Positions 35,417 through 45,361 of a DNA stretch of 64,000 nt are shown piece by piece. The translations under genes and the position numbers were made by a program. Source of the stretch: Pinibacter soli (lineage in GTDB: Bacteria > Bacteroidota > Bacteroidia > Chitinophagales > Chitinophagaceae); NCBI RefSeq assembly GCF_029961145.1, contig NZ_JASBRG010000002.1, positions 62,001-126,000 on the forward strand, given 5' to 3'. Position 1 is the first letter of the stretch, and every line of letters begins with the position of its first letter. The notes beneath the pieces were generated by a model. The model saw nothing but the letters and a program-made list of their open reading frames with translations, was not told where the DNA came from and searched no databases.

Positions 35417-37105
35417 ATGAAAATAGCTTTAGCACAACAGAATTATCATATAGGAAACTTTGAAAGCAATACCGCCAAGATCATTGATGGCATTAAGAAG
35501 GCGAAATCAGAGGGGGCAGATCTGGTGGTCTTTTCAGAGTTATCCATCTGTGGCTACCCTCCGCGGGACTTTCTTGAATTTGACGACTTTATCAATAAAT
35601 GTTACGCAGCTGTTGACGAAATCAAAGTACATACAGATACGATCGGCGTAATTGTAGGCGGGCCGCAGCGAAATAAAACTCCTGAAGGCAAAGATCTTTT
35701 TAATGCCGCCTGGTTTTTATATGAAAGAGAAATCAAGCAAGTAGTTCATAAAACATTGTTGCCAACTTATGACGTGTTTGATGAGTACCGTTATTTTGAA
35801 CCGGCCTACGACTGGCACGTTGTTCCATTCAAAGGCAAAAAGATTGCGCTAACTATTTGCGAAGACATCTGGAACCTTACTGATGCTCCACTATACAGAG
35901 TTTCACCGCTGGATAAATTGATCCTCCAACAACCAGATTTGATGATCAATATTTCTGCTTCACCCTTTGATTACAACCAGGAAGTGAGCAGAAAAAACAT
36001 TGTGCGTGAAAACGTGCTGAAGTACAATTTGCCAATGCTGTATTGCAATTGTGTTGGCTCACAAACGGAGATTGTGTTTGATGGCGGCAGCGTTGTATAC
36101 GATGCAAAAGGCAATCTTGTACAAGAGCTTAAATATTTCGAGGAAGATTTTACAGTTGTTGAAATAAATGAAAATTTTGGCAAAAGCAGTACTGGCCCTG
36201 CTATTGATCCATCCGTTAAAATAGAAGACGCAGCTGCAACGATCGATCATTTGATTGACACAAAAGCGATCAATAAAATTCATGATGCTTTAATACTGGG
36301 TATTCGTGATTATTTCAGCAAAATGGGTTTTAAAAAAGCAATTCTCGGTAGCAGCGGCGGCATTGATAGCGCTGTGGTGCTGGCTTTGGCTTGCGAAGCT
36401 CTGGGCGCAGAAAATGTGAGAGCTATTTTAATGCCTTCACAATATTCAAGTGATCACTCTGTAAGTGATGCAGAACAGCTCAGCAAAAATCTTGGCAATC
36501 CATACGACATTGTTCCAATCAAAAACATCTATGATGCTTTTCTTACGGAACTCAAACCTATTTTCAAGGACCTTCCTTTCAGTGTAGCAGAAGAAAATAC
36601 ACAAAGTCGCACCAGAGGAAATTTGCTAATGTCTATCTCCAATAAGTTTGGATATATTCTGTTAAACACTTCCAATAAAAGCGAATTATCTACAGGTTAC
36701 GGAACGTTGTATGGCGATATGGCCGGAGGACTCAGTGTTTTAGGTGACACCTATAAAGTACAAGTATATGCGCTGGCGAAATACATTAACCGGGAAAAAG
36801 AAATCATTCCTGATAATATTATTACCAAAGCACCGTCTGCGGAATTGCGCCCCGGACAAAAAGACACAGACAGCCTTCCCGAATACGATGTGCTGGATAA
36901 AGTATTGTATCAATACATAGAACGCAGACAAGGACCGAAAGAGATCATCGCAATGGGCGTTGATGAAGCGCTTGTAAAAAGAATTTTAAAGCTGGTAAAC
37001 ACAAATGAGTATAAACGCAATCAGTTTTGTCCCATTATTCGAGTAAGCAGCAAGGCTTTTGGTGTGGGAAGAAGAATGCCGATTGTGGGGAAATATCTTA
37101 GTTAA
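35417..37105 (+). CDS. nadE: Glutamine-dependent NAD+ synthetase
   Basis: Last step of NAD synthesis: amidates nicotinate adenine dinucleotide using ammonia from glutamine. The N-terminal nitrilase-type glutaminase has E41 (FSELSICGYPPRD), K112 (HKTLLPTYDVF) and C148 (LTICEDIW). The synthetase domain begins near 290 with the ATP-pyrophosphatase loop GSSGGIDSA (311-319). The 562 residues match two-domain bacterial enzymes. A CGCAAAG-type repeat follows the stop codon. Confidence 0.97.
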   Translation: MKIALAQQNYHIGNFESNTAKIIDGIKKAKSEGADLVVFSELSICGYPPRDFLEFDDFINKCYAAVDEIKVHTDTIGVIVGGPQRNKTPEGKDLFNAAWFLYEREIKQVVHKTLLPTYDVFDEYRYFEPAYDWHVVPFKGKKIALTICEDIWNLTDAPLYRVSPLDKLILQQPDLMINISASPFDYNQEVSRKNIVRENVLKYNLPMLYCNCVGSQTEIVFDGGSVVYDAKGNLVQELKYFEEDFTVVEINENFGKSSTGPAIDPSVKIEDAAATIDHLIDTKAINKIHDALILGIRDYFSKMGFKKAILGSSGGIDSAVVLALACEALGAENVRAILMPSQYSSDHSVSDAEQLSKNLGNPYDIVPIKNIYDAFLTELKPIFKDLPFSVAEENTQSRTRGNLLMSISNKFGYILLNTSNKSELSTGYGTLYGDMAGGLSVLGDTYKVQVYALAKYINREKEIIPDNIITKAPSAELRPGQKDTDSLPEYDVLDKVLYQYIERRQGPKEIIAMGVDEALVKRILKLVNTNEYKRNQFCPIIRVSSKAFGVGRRMPIVGKYLS

Positions 37106-37109
37106 GCTT

Positions 37110-37214
37110 TTTAACCGCAAAGATCTCAAAGGCTGTGCAAAGAGAGCAAAGGAGGATAAATTTAAACCTCGTCTTTGTTTCCTTTGCGCAACCTTTTAGA
37201 TCTCTGCTGTTAAA
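37110..37214. repeat. Inverted repeat of the CGCAAAG word family, copy 2
   Basis: TTTAACCGCAAAGATCT on the left pairs imperfectly with AGATCTCTGCTGTTAAA on the right, with CAAAGG/CCTTTG words inside. It resembles the element at 4067-4199 and lies between convergent genes. Confidence 0.7.
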
Positions 37215-37224
37215 TCATTTGCAG

Positions 37225-37461
37225 TTAATATTTTCCGTTTTTCAGAGGTCGCAACAAATCCTCCAAACCGTTCAATCTAATCTCATACATCGTTTGCAGA
37301 AGCATGCCCAGCTTGCCTTGTGGAAACCCTTTTGACTTGAACCAAACAAGATAAGATTCAGGAAGATTACAAATCAACTGATCCTTGTATTTGCCGAAAG
37401 GCATTTTCATTCTTACTAATTCCAGCAAAAGTTCGCCGTTCGGTTGCGGGTTTTCGTTCAT
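37225..37461 (-). CDS. DUF3820 family small protein
   Basis: Starting at the methionine of MNENPQPNGELL gives 78 residues; a longer frame to 37530 reads through low-complexity intergenic words. The DUF3820 core MPFGKYKDQLICNLPESYLVWF and the following GFPQGKLGMLLQTMYEI are intact. The family is small and its function is not established; some members sit in larger proteins with exonuclease-like domains. It converges with nadE. Confidence 0.85.
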   Translation of the reverse strand: MNENPQPNGELLLELVRMKMPFGKYKDQLICNLPESYLVWFKSKGFPQGKLGMLLQTMYEIRLNGLEDLLRPLKNGKY

Positions 37462-37550
37462 GCGGCTAAGATAGTTGTTCGTTCCTGCTCCACAAAAGTC
37501 ATTCAGGCCCGAACAACCAACAACCATCAAATAACAACTTCAAATACAAA

Positions 37551-37576
37551 AGCCACCATTAAGAATAATGGCGGCT
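37551..37576 (-). terminator. Terminator of the lipocalin-like lipoprotein gene
   Basis: On the minus strand AGCC, one mismatch and CCATTA-type bases form a stem around a four-base loop, followed by TTTTGTATTT. It lies 45 bases past the stop codon. Confidence 0.8.
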
Positions 37577-37620
37577 GACTGTTTATGAAATCCAAAATTA
37601 AAACGGTAACTAGTTTGATG

Positions 37621-38070
37621 CTAGTGTTTAAATGTTATTATTACTCTGGTCGGAGGATTAGGTAAGCCCGCAATAGTGGTGTCTTTCCATAATACCATCG
37701 ATATAGATGTTATTGAATTTAACGTTACCGTCCCTACTGGTAAAGTTGGGATGTTAGCAGTAAGCGAACTTCCTTGCAACGTCCATGTAAAAGGAACCTG
37801 CGCAGGATAAGGCGCACCACATACTACTCCTGCATCAGCAACTATACCTGTACCACCTTTGCTAAAAGTGTACGTGTTGTCAAGCTGACAAGCCGGTAAA
37901 GATTGTGGCAAGGCAGTTTCTGCTGTACCATTTCTGTCAAGATCTAACCCTAGTGCATCTAACTTCCAACTGGATTGTACAAGTAAATCTGTGTTTGAAG
38001 GAGAATCATCTTTTTTACAACTAACAAAACCAACAACGCACACTGCCATGATTAAAAGAAAGTTTTTCAT
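37621..38070 (-). CDS. Lipocalin-like lipoprotein
   Basis: A 149-residue lipoprotein with lipobox GFVSC (cysteine 19) and the common KKDD sequence just after it, an outer-surface retention signal type in Bacteroidota. The mature part resembles lipocalin-like domain proteins: SSWKLDALGLDLDRNGT at the start, then NTYTFSKGGTG and FTWTLQGSSLTANI. The cysteines at CQLDN and VVCGAP could form a disulfide. The ligand is unknown. It is divergent from the MoxR operon. Confidence 0.75.
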   Translation of the reverse strand: MKNFLLIMAVCVVGFVSCKKDDSPSNTDLLVQSSWKLDALGLDLDRNGTAETALPQSLPACQLDNTYTFSKGGTGIVADAGVVCGAPYPAQVPFTWTLQGSSLTANIPTLPVGTVTLNSITSISMVLWKDTTIAGLPNPPTRVIITFKH

Positions 38071-38292
38071 GAAGCCGTAGAATTTATAGATTATTAAACT
38101 GATTTGAGAGAAGATTATTGTTCTAAAGATAATTTTTTTTCGCCCGAATAAGAAATAACCCTTAGAAAATCATTGAGTTTTGCGAAAATTCTTTCAAACT
38201 ATAATCCTAAATTTTAAGAGTGGCAAAAGAATTGCAAACTGATTATTCTTATTTTGCGTAATCATCTATTTTATAGTTAACAGGTTTATATT

Positions 38293-39294
38293 ATGCTACA
38301 AACTGCGGAAGATATAAGACAGCTAAACGAAAAAATACAATACCAGGGAATTTTTATCGATCGCCTTCGTGACGAAGTGGGTAGAGTGATAGTAGGACAG
38401 CAATATATGCTCGACAGGTTATTGATAGGTTTGCTTAGTAACGGCCACGTATTGCTGGAAGGCGTGCCAGGTCTGGCAAAAACCCTTACCATCAAGTCGC
38501 TCGCACAGGCCATTCAGGCAAAGTTCAGCCGTATACAGTTTACGCCCGATCTTTTGCCTGCGGACGTGATCGGAACAATGATTTATAACCAGCAGCGAAA
38601 TGACTTTATCGTAAGAAAAGGCCCCATTTTCGCCAACTTCATACTTGCAGATGAAATTAACCGTGCCCCGGCAAAAGTGCAAAGTGCCCTGCTGGAGGCA
38701 ATGCAGGAGCGTCAGGTAACCATTGGAGACAATACGCACAAACTGGAGGAACCTTTTCTTGTACTGGCTACGCAAAACCCACTGGAGCAAGAAGGTACTT
38801 ACCCGCTTCCGGAAGCGCAGGTAGATCGCTTTATAATGAAGGTTATTGTTGGCTATCCCACAAAAGATGAAGAGCAACTGATCATTCGTCAAAATGTGCA
38901 GGGATTGAACTTTGAGAAAGTGCAGCCCGTAGTAACCATCAACGAAATCCTTCAGGCGCGTGACCTTACCCGTCAGGTATATATGGACGAAAAAGTAGAG
39001 CATTACATTTTAGATATTGTTTTTGCAACGCGTTATCCAGAGAGATACAATTTGAGCAAATTAAAATCGCTTATTAGTTATGGTGGTTCGCCAAGGGCCA
39101 GCATAAACCTTGCTTTGGCTGCAAAAGCAAATGCATTCCTTAATAAACGCGGTTATGTAATTCCGGAAGACGTTCGTGCCATTGCAAAAGACGTTTTGCG
39201 TCATCGTATCGGTCTTACCTACGAAGCGGAAGCAGAAGAGATCAACGTAGAACTTTTGATTGATGATATTTTGAAAGCGATTCAGGTGCCTTAG
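38293..39294 (+). CDS. MoxR-family AAA+ ATPase
   Basis: A 333-residue chaperone-like ATPase. The Walker A is EGVPGLAKTLTIKSLA; Walker B and sensor follow as LADEINRAPAKVQSALLEAMQERQ (in parts). The NPLEQEGTYPLPEAQVDRF segment is diagnostic of the MoxR branch. It heads an operon with DUF58, BatD-like and BatA-type genes, the standard partner set for MoxR in Bacteroidota, thought to assist assembly of vWA proteins at the envelope. The intergenic gap to DUF58 is 75 bases. Confidence 0.95.
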   Translation: MLQTAEDIRQLNEKIQYQGIFIDRLRDEVGRVIVGQQYMLDRLLIGLLSNGHVLLEGVPGLAKTLTIKSLAQAIQAKFSRIQFTPDLLPADVIGTMIYNQQRNDFIVRKGPIFANFILADEINRAPAKVQSALLEAMQERQVTIGDNTHKLEEPFLVLATQNPLEQEGTYPLPEAQVDRFIMKVIVGYPTKDEEQLIIRQNVQGLNFEKVQPVVTINEILQARDLTRQVYMDEKVEHYILDIVFATRYPERYNLSKLKSLISYGGSPRASINLALAAKANAFLNKRGYVIPEDVRAIAKDVLRHRIGLTYEAEAEEINVELLIDDILKAIQVP

Positions 39295-39369
39295 TAAGGA
39301 ATTAGGAACTAAGAATTCTTTAGGTACATCAGGCGTTAAGCGTTAGGCATTCAGCGTTAAACTTTAGTC

Positions 39370-40239
39370 ATGCTTACAACAGCGGAAATATTAAAAAAAG
39401 TAAAAGAGCTTGAAATAAAAAGCAAGAAGCTCACCCAGCATTTATTCACGGGTGAGTATCACTCTGCTTTTAAGGGCCGCGGTATGAGCTTTCGTGAAGT
39501 GCGTGAGTATGCAGCGGGTGATGACATCCGTTTTATCGATTGGAATGTGAGTGCCCGGTTCAATCACCCTTTCAGTAAACTTTTTGAAGAAGAACGTGAG
39601 CTTTCTGTTTTACTGCTTGTCGACGACAGCGCCAGTTCTGCGTTCGGAACCGTTCATGGACGTAAAAAAGATATGGTAACGGAAATCGGCGCTGTGCTTG
39701 CCTTTTCTGCCATTAATAATAACGATAAAGTAGGCGTTGTTTTCTTTAGCGATATCATTGAAAAATACATTCCACCTAAAAAAGGAAAACAACACGCATT
39801 ATATATCGTGCGCCATTTGCTGAGTTTTGCGGCAAAAAGAAAACGCACAAGCCTTGCTACCGCCCTGCGTTATCTCAACAGCAGTACAAGGCAAAGAAGC
39901 ATTGTATTTATTTTAAGCGATTTTATAGATACCGGTTTTGAAGATGCATTAAAAGTAGCGGGTAAGAAACATGACGTGATCGGTATTAAGATATATGATA
40001 AAATGGATATGCAGCTGCCGCCGATTGGCCTGATGCAAGTGCAGGACTCTGAAACCGGTGCTACCAAATGGATCGACTCATCAGATTACTTAACGCGTCA
40101 GCAGTACGAGCAGGCTTTTTTTGAACACACGGAAGTTTGCAAAAATATTTTCACTAAAGCCGGCAGCGACTTGCTGCATATTCGTACAGACGAGGATTAC
40201 GTGAAAGTGTTGCAGAAATTTTTTATCGGAAGAAGTTAA
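39370..40239 (+). CDS. DUF58 domain protein (vWA-like)
   Basis: A 289-residue protein that typically pairs with MoxR ATPases. It contains the DUF58 signature EYAAGDDIRFIDWNVSAR at about residues 47-64 followed by SVLLLVDDSASSAFG, the metal-ion-dependent adhesion-site part of a vWA-like fold. There is no membrane segment, so a cytoplasmic or membrane-peripheral location is expected. The role, by context, is in the MoxR-Bat system of stress tolerance or envelope assembly. Confidence 0.93.
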   Translation: MLTTAEILKKVKELEIKSKKLTQHLFTGEYHSAFKGRGMSFREVREYAAGDDIRFIDWNVSARFNHPFSKLFEEERELSVLLLVDDSASSAFGTVHGRKKDMVTEIGAVLAFSAINNNDKVGVVFFSDIIEKYIPPKKGKQHALYIVRHLLSFAAKRKRTSLATALRYLNSSTRQRSIVFILSDFIDTGFEDALKVAGKKHDVIGIKIYDKMDMQLPPIGLMQVQDSETGATKWIDSSDYLTRQQYEQAFFEHTEVCKNIFTKAGSDLLHIRTDEDYVKVLQKFFIGRS

Positions 40240-40391
40240 TTAATTGAAAGTGGAAAACTGAAAATGATTTTTGGGGTAATGGCTTTTGCTTGAACAAACA
40301 CATGTATTCTCTGCTTTTTAATTTTGACTTTTTACTTTTGACTTAAGATAGTATAGAATTAAACATTATAGTTTTAATCGTAAATAACTAA

Positions 40392-41324
40392 ATGACAAAC
40401 GGATTGATGACTAAAAAGGCGAATTATATTGTTTCACTGATAATAATGACCTTATCTTTTCAATTTGCGACTGCGCAATCCGTTTCAGTAAAGGCGAGTA
40501 TAGACAGCTCTTACATTCTAATCGGTCAGCCAATACAATTAGTGCTGGAAGCCAATGTTCCGTTGGGTGTTAACGTAGATTGGTTTCCGTTAGACAGCCT
40601 TCCGCATTTTGAATTTATCGACAAAGGGAAAATTGATACCATTACAAATCAGGATGGAAAAGCGTTTCGTCAACTGATTACGATTACAAGCTTTGACTCT
40701 GGTAGATGGAGCATTCCGCCATTGCCTTTAAAAGTTGAGAACAGAGAAATATTGACCGATTCCATTTCAGTAAATGTTGACTATTCAGCCTTTGATCCTA
40801 AGCAGGACTATCACGATATCAAAGACATTATCGTAGTTGACAATGCCTATTTAAAATACATTAACTGGTTTATTGCGGGCATCGCGTTGATCGCATTGGT
40901 GCTTTCCATTTATTTCTTGCGCAAAAAAGTAAAGAAGTTCAAGCCTTCACCAAATACATTCTCCGATTCGAAGCTTTCACCATTGCAGGAAGCTCTGGAA
41001 GCCTTGCAGCGACTGCAAAAACAGCCATTGCAAAGCGGTGTCGATGTCAAGAATTATTATACTGTACTTAATGATATTGTTCGCCAATTCTGGTGGAGAA
41101 AAACGAACTGGGCAGCACGCAAGAAAACAAATGATGAGCTTGTGCAACAATTGTCAGGCACAGATTTACCGCAAAATGAAAAGCTGAACTTCGCACAACA
41201 GTTGCGCATGACAGATGCGGTGAAATTTGCCAAATACATTCCTTCATTTGAGGAAAACAATGTGGCGTTTGAAACAACTAAAAAAAGCCTTCAATCGCTT
41301 GATGGCATTTTAAAAAATAATTAA
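40392..41324 (+). CDS. BatD-like membrane protein of the MoxR operon
   Basis: A 310-residue protein with a signal peptide ending at FATAQ, a periplasmic beta-rich domain (SVSVKASIDSSYILIGQPIQL and onwards to about residue 150), one transmembrane segment (WFIAGIALIALVLSIYFL, about 158-175) and a cytoplasmic tail that is helical. The order fits BatD-like proteins in Bacteroidota Bat operons, although the sequence is short for canonical BatD. It lies between DUF58 and the vWA gene. Codon 6 is an alternative start. Confidence 0.75.
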   Translation: MTNGLMTKKANYIVSLIIMTLSFQFATAQSVSVKASIDSSYILIGQPIQLVLEANVPLGVNVDWFPLDSLPHFEFIDKGKIDTITNQDGKAFRQLITITSFDSGRWSIPPLPLKVENREILTDSISVNVDYSAFDPKQDYHDIKDIIVVDNAYLKYINWFIAGIALIALVLSIYFLRKKVKKFKPSPNTFSDSKLSPLQEALEALQRLQKQPLQSGVDVKNYYTVLNDIVRQFWWRKTNWAARKKTNDELVQQLSGTDLPQNEKLNFAQQLRMTDAVKFAKYIPSFEENNVAFETTKKSLQSLDGILKNN

Positions 41325-41334
41325 ACAGCAGGTT

Positions 41335-42342
41335 TTGGTTTTAAACTATTTCGAAAATATCGTTTTTGCATATCCGTTTGTGTTGCCGGCGCTTCTCATG
41401 GTACCATTTCTTGTTTTTTGGTACATAAAAAGAAACGCAGCAATTCAAAGCAGCATGCCGGTTTCCTCCTTGCGACAGTTAAAAGGAGCTCAAAGCTGGA
41501 AAACAACTTTGCGCCATGTTCCTTTTGCCTTGCGCTGTTTGGCCCTTAGCTGTTTAATCCTTGCTTTGGCAAGGCCTCAAACACACAATGACGAGTCCCG
41601 CGTAACAGGCGACGGTGTTGATATTGTTCTGGCCATCGATGTGAGTGGAAGTATGCTTGCGCAAGATTTTACACCAAACAGATTGGAAGCGGCTAAGACA
41701 GTGGCTGCAGACTTTATCGACAGCAGACAGACGGATCGGATCGGGATCGTGATTTTTTCAGGTGAAAGCTTTACGGTATGCCCACTCACTACAGATGCAG
41801 GCGTATTGAAATCGCAACTGTACAATATCAGCAGCGGCATATTGGAAGATGGAACCGCGATTGGCTCGGGACTTGCCACGAGTGTAGACAGATTAAGAGC
41901 AGCGACTTCCAAAAGTAAAGTCGTGATATTGCTTACCGACGGCGAAAACAATGGCGGTCAAATTCCACCTCTTACTGCAAAAGAAATTGCGAAGTCCTTA
42001 GGTGTACGTGTATATACAATTGGCGTGGGCACGGAAGGTTATGCACCTGTACCAATGCAAACAATGTCTGGCGAGGTAGTTACACAAAAAGAGAAAGTAA
42101 ACATCGATGAAAAATTGCTGCAACAAATAGCAACTGAAACCGGGGGACAATATTTCAGAGCAAAAGACAATGAGAGTCTGAAAAATATTTATGGCGAAAT
42201 TGATAAACTGGAAAAATCAAAAATAGAAGTAACAGCCATCCATCGCTACACCGAAAAGTTCTACCCGCTGGCAATCGCAGCAGCAGTTTTTTTGCTACTT
42301 GAGCTGATCTTACGATATACAATTCTGAGAAAGTTTCCTTAG
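41335..42342 (+). CDS. batA: BatA-like vWA membrane protein
   Basis: A 335-residue protein with two N-terminal membrane segments (AYPFVLPALLMVPFLVFWY and the one around LRCLALSCLILALA), a vWA domain with an intact adhesion site (VLAIDVSGSMLAQDF and VILLTDGENNGG) and a C-terminal membrane segment. The start is TTG at 41335, ten bases after the previous stop; the next ATG at 41398 would remove the first membrane segment. The operon ends here, without batB, batC or full batD. Confidence 0.85.
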   Translation: MVLNYFENIVFAYPFVLPALLMVPFLVFWYIKRNAAIQSSMPVSSLRQLKGAQSWKTTLRHVPFALRCLALSCLILALARPQTHNDESRVTGDGVDIVLAIDVSGSMLAQDFTPNRLEAAKTVAADFIDSRQTDRIGIVIFSGESFTVCPLTTDAGVLKSQLYNISSGILEDGTAIGSGLATSVDRLRAATSKSKVVILLTDGENNGGQIPPLTAKEIAKSLGVRVYTIGVGTEGYAPVPMQTMSGEVVTQKEKVNIDEKLLQQIATETGGQYFRAKDNESLKNIYGEIDKLEKSKIEVTAIHRYTEKFYPLAIAAAVFLLLELILRYTILRKFP

Positions 42343-42390
42343 GCAAATATTGAATAACTGAATAACTGAACCTCTATTAGCTGACTCCAA

Positions 42391-42436
42391 TAATTAATAG
42401 AGCCGCATTCAACAACGAATGCGGCTCTATTAATTA
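42391..42436. terminator. 20-bp bidirectional terminator between batA and the beta-barrel gene
   Basis: Arms 42391-42410 and 42417-42436 are perfect complements around AACAAC. The stem core is AGAGCCGCATTC. Both flanks are T/A-rich, which suits the convergent genes. Confidence 0.9.
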
Positions 42437-42462
42437 CTCTTTATTAATTATTAATTGCTGTT

Positions 42463-43713
42463 CTAGTCGTACTTCCTACCACCTCTCATCATGATCGTGC
42501 TTAAGGATACGTTCAGGCAGAATTGAATGTAATTCTCTTTTACCAAAGGATAAACACCTTGTCCTCTTGTACCGATCTTAATACCAGCGCTATAACCGTA
42601 GTAGTTATAACCGGCACCTGCAGGTACCGAAAATCCAAGTGTAATAGAATTAGATTGTATTTTTTGACCTTGAATAATTAAATATGAAAGTTCATTAATG
42701 TAGCCTGCATATAATGACAATCCGGGTCTGTCACCCCATTTAGTGTGGCGCGTAAGGGACCAGCTACCACCCAGTGCCAGGCTCTGTGCGTTTGTTGATT
42801 CAAATCCGTTTCCACTGTATCCCGTAGCTTTCCAGTTATGTTGAATGTAATCGGCCCCTAGTTTCAGCTTAGTGTTCTGAACTGATATACCGCCGCCATA
42901 AATAGAAGGGAACTTAAAGCGACCGTCAATAGTCTTATCTGCTACGATCGTAACATCGTTAGGTCCGGTCACATATTGATCAGCCAACGTTTTAAGATTT
43001 ATTTCCGGTTGATAGAATGCACCAAGCGTCCACAGCAATTTTTTAGTGTTGAACTGGTATTGAAGACCACCGTTCACTGTAAAGTTGTTATAGTACGTAT
43101 TATTTACAAAATTGAATATAGCAGAAGTCGTCGCTGCAGTTTGTTTCTGATTTACAGATCCAAACAAATAGCCTGCTGTTATACCCAAAGAAAGATGCTT
43201 CTTGATCAAAACGCTGTTACCAAAATAGAATTGGTTCAGGCCCCCTGTTCCTTCGATGTTTATAGGTATCGTTGCCGTTGACCCTTCAATTGTTTTTGAA
43301 CCAACTGTCAGATAATTCACATCTGTGTAGCGTCTTAAACCAATAACCGTTCCCACATTATTGACGAGATTCAAACCAAGAGCGGCTCTTCTAAAAGTAA
43401 AGTCACCGGCAGTATGGCGCTCCCTCTCATTGATATATTGAACAGAACTTCCGCCAAAAGACACGTCAAACATCAAACGGCCGGCCTGAATAGAACTGTA
43501 AGAAGCAGGGTTAACGTCATTAATTGTTTTGTCAGATTTCATTGCTACCCCAAGCTGGCCCATGCCATAGTAAGCGTTGTTATCTCTTATATAGTAATCT
43601 CCCAGCCCATATGCAGAATAGATGGAGTTAATCCCCTTTTGAGCTTCACTCACATGCACAGTCGTAAGCATTATAACAGAGGCAGATATTAATTTAATAG
43701 TTCTCCTTTTCAT
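42463..43713 (-). CDS. Outer-membrane beta-barrel protein
   Basis: Starting at MKRRTIKLISAS (codon 9 of the longer frame) gives 416 residues with a signal peptide ending at HVSEAQ. The mature protein has alternating beta-strand character and FadL/PorV-like features near its start: IYSAYGLGDYYIRDNNAYYGMGQLGVA, described in parts, then INDVNPASYSSIQAG. It lies 29 bases downstream of a DUF4270 lipoprotein gene and is probably co-transcribed with it. Function and cargo are unknown; it is not homologous enough to call PorV. Confidence 0.8.
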   Translation of the reverse strand: MKRRTIKLISASVIMLTTVHVSEAQKGINSIYSAYGLGDYYIRDNNAYYGMGQLGVAMKSDKTINDVNPASYSSIQAGRLMFDVSFGGSSVQYINERERHTAGDFTFRRAALGLNLVNNVGTVIGLRRYTDVNYLTVGSKTIEGSTATIPINIEGTGGLNQFYFGNSVLIKKHLSLGITAGYLFGSVNQKQTAATTSAIFNFVNNTYYNNFTVNGGLQYQFNTKKLLWTLGAFYQPEINLKTLADQYVTGPNDVTIVADKTIDGRFKFPSIYGGGISVQNTKLKLGADYIQHNWKATGYSGNGFESTNAQSLALGGSWSLTRHTKWGDRPGLSLYAGYINELSYLIIQGQKIQSNSITLGFSVPAGAGYNYYGYSAGIKIGTRGQGVYPLVKENYIQFCLNVSLSTIMMRGGRKYD

Positions 43714-43742
43714 GTAACTTTTTATAATGATTGACAAACTGT

Positions 43743-45101
43743 TTATTTCTGGTTATAAATTAGCAATTGCAAAATAAGGGGAGATTTTTGTCTATTTTGA
43801 TTTAGTGTTCCGTCAGCTCCTATCATTCTGTTAAAAGAAAGATCTCCCGGCGTATTACCTGCCCACGGCAAAAGTTTTCGGGTCGTCAGCTGAGTGGCAA
43901 GCTGCTCCGACACAACATAATTTGTCACATCGTAAGTATATCTCGTATTTGTCTGATTTTCCCTGTCTATGATAAGACTTCCTGTCTGAGTTCCCGATCC
44001 GCTGCTATTGCTAAGCGGAATGGAAAACGAAAGATCAATATTTTGCAAAAACATATACAGAGCAGGGAACAACGGATATTTTACGTCATCGTAGCTGTAT
44101 AACAAAGGACGCAGTTCGAGATTCGCCGCCACTACTTTTACAAAAGAACTTAGTTTCTCAATATTTTTCACTGATGGGAAGCTGATCTTCGTTCTTATTC
44201 CCATGAATGAATTGATATAAAAGTTGTGGTTAAGTTTGTCTGAAGTTACTGTTGTACCCGGCGTAAGGTTTTTCAAATATGTGCTGGTCGAGGTGTTCCC
44301 GTAAATGCTGTTAAATTGATAGGGCGAAGGAGAAACAGTGAAATCAACAGATTTTGCCACTTTTTGACCATTATCATCGTGATAGTAAAAGCGCATTACG
44401 GCAGTTGTAGATCCAAAACCGTACAAAACATTGGTCGTCGCACTATCCGAAGATAACTTGATGCCTTTAAACCAAGCCTGGAAGTAATCGTTATTGGTAA
44501 TTTCCGGAGCATTTGTTTTATAAAAATTAAAAAGCTGTTGCCCCAGCGCATCACTAAGTTTAATCCGTATAGAATCGGAAGTATTGGGTCTTAAAGTTTG
44601 CGTTACGCTTCCAAGAGAGCCCGACTCTGTAGCAAATTTATCCTTGTTGTAAAAAACAAGTGCTTCGTTGGTGCTCACCAATGATTTGGTAATATCTTCC
44701 GAAACTCTTTGAACGTTAATGTTTATTAATCCTGTAGTATCTCCGTAATGACCGCGGTTTGGTTTGAGGATTAAAAACAGGGAATCGTAGCCCTGTGTAA
44801 TTGTTCCTATAGTTCCCGCCGCGACACTTGGCATGTTGAGTCTGAAATAAGAAGCACTGCTTATTGTTCCAAAAGCAGTATCTTTATTATAACCAATAAT
44901 TAACTGATTTGAGCCGGAAGTTTCAAAAGAATCAACCCTCTCAATTTCATATTGTGCGGTGAATGTATCGATTTGGGCCAGGTACGGATTGTCGAATGGG
45001 GAAACAGTTTGTATATACTGCGGCTCTTTAGTACACCCAAAAGCAACAAAAATAACTGCCAAAATAACCATGCAGCTAAATCCTTTAACGCGATAAGCCA
45101 T
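43743..45101 (-). CDS. DUF4270 family lipoprotein
   Basis: I start at MAYRVKGFSCMVIL because a lipoprotein signal with lipobox VAFGC follows; a longer frame begins at 45194. The roughly 452-residue protein carries the DUF4270 pattern: NPYLAQIDTFTAQYEIERVDSF near the N-terminus, DTAFGTISSASYFRLNMPS, and repeated beta-strand segments. The family is common in Bacteroidota and its role is not established; members often accompany a beta-barrel, as here. The downstream gene is the outer-membrane barrel. Confidence 0.85.
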   Translation of the reverse strand: MAYRVKGFSCMVILAVIFVAFGCTKEPQYIQTVSPFDNPYLAQIDTFTAQYEIERVDSFETSGSNQLIIGYNKDTAFGTISSASYFRLNMPSVAAGTIGTITQGYDSLFLILKPNRGHYGDTTGLININVQRVSEDITKSLVSTNEALVFYNKDKFATESGSLGSVTQTLRPNTSDSIRIKLSDALGQQLFNFYKTNAPEITNNDYFQAWFKGIKLSSDSATTNVLYGFGSTTAVMRFYYHDDNGQKVAKSVDFTVSPSPYQFNSIYGNTSTSTYLKNLTPGTTVTSDKLNHNFYINSFMGIRTKISFPSVKNIEKLSSFVKVVAANLELRPLLYSYDDVKYPLFPALYMFLQNIDLSFSIPLSNSSGSGTQTGSLIIDRENQTNTRYTYDVTNYVVSEQLATQLTTRKLLPWAGNTPGDLSFNRMIGADGTLNQNRQKSPLILQLLIYNQK

Positions 45102-45361
45102 TCTTTTTTCGCCAAACTTAGTCCACGCATACATTGTAAGTTGGCAGATGCTACAAAAGGGAGGTTTTAATAGACAAAGACGGCATTTATCCAAATAAGG
45201 AGCAAAAATTTGTCTTAAAAATCATCTTAAAGCTTTGTTAACGCGTATTGTAAAATGCCCGTGCTGTAGCTACATAACTCATATTCATATACGGAAACAA
45301 ATATTTCGTCGCAATGAACCTGCGGCAGCGCCTAAAGTGGTTAGAATTGCAAAAAAAATTC

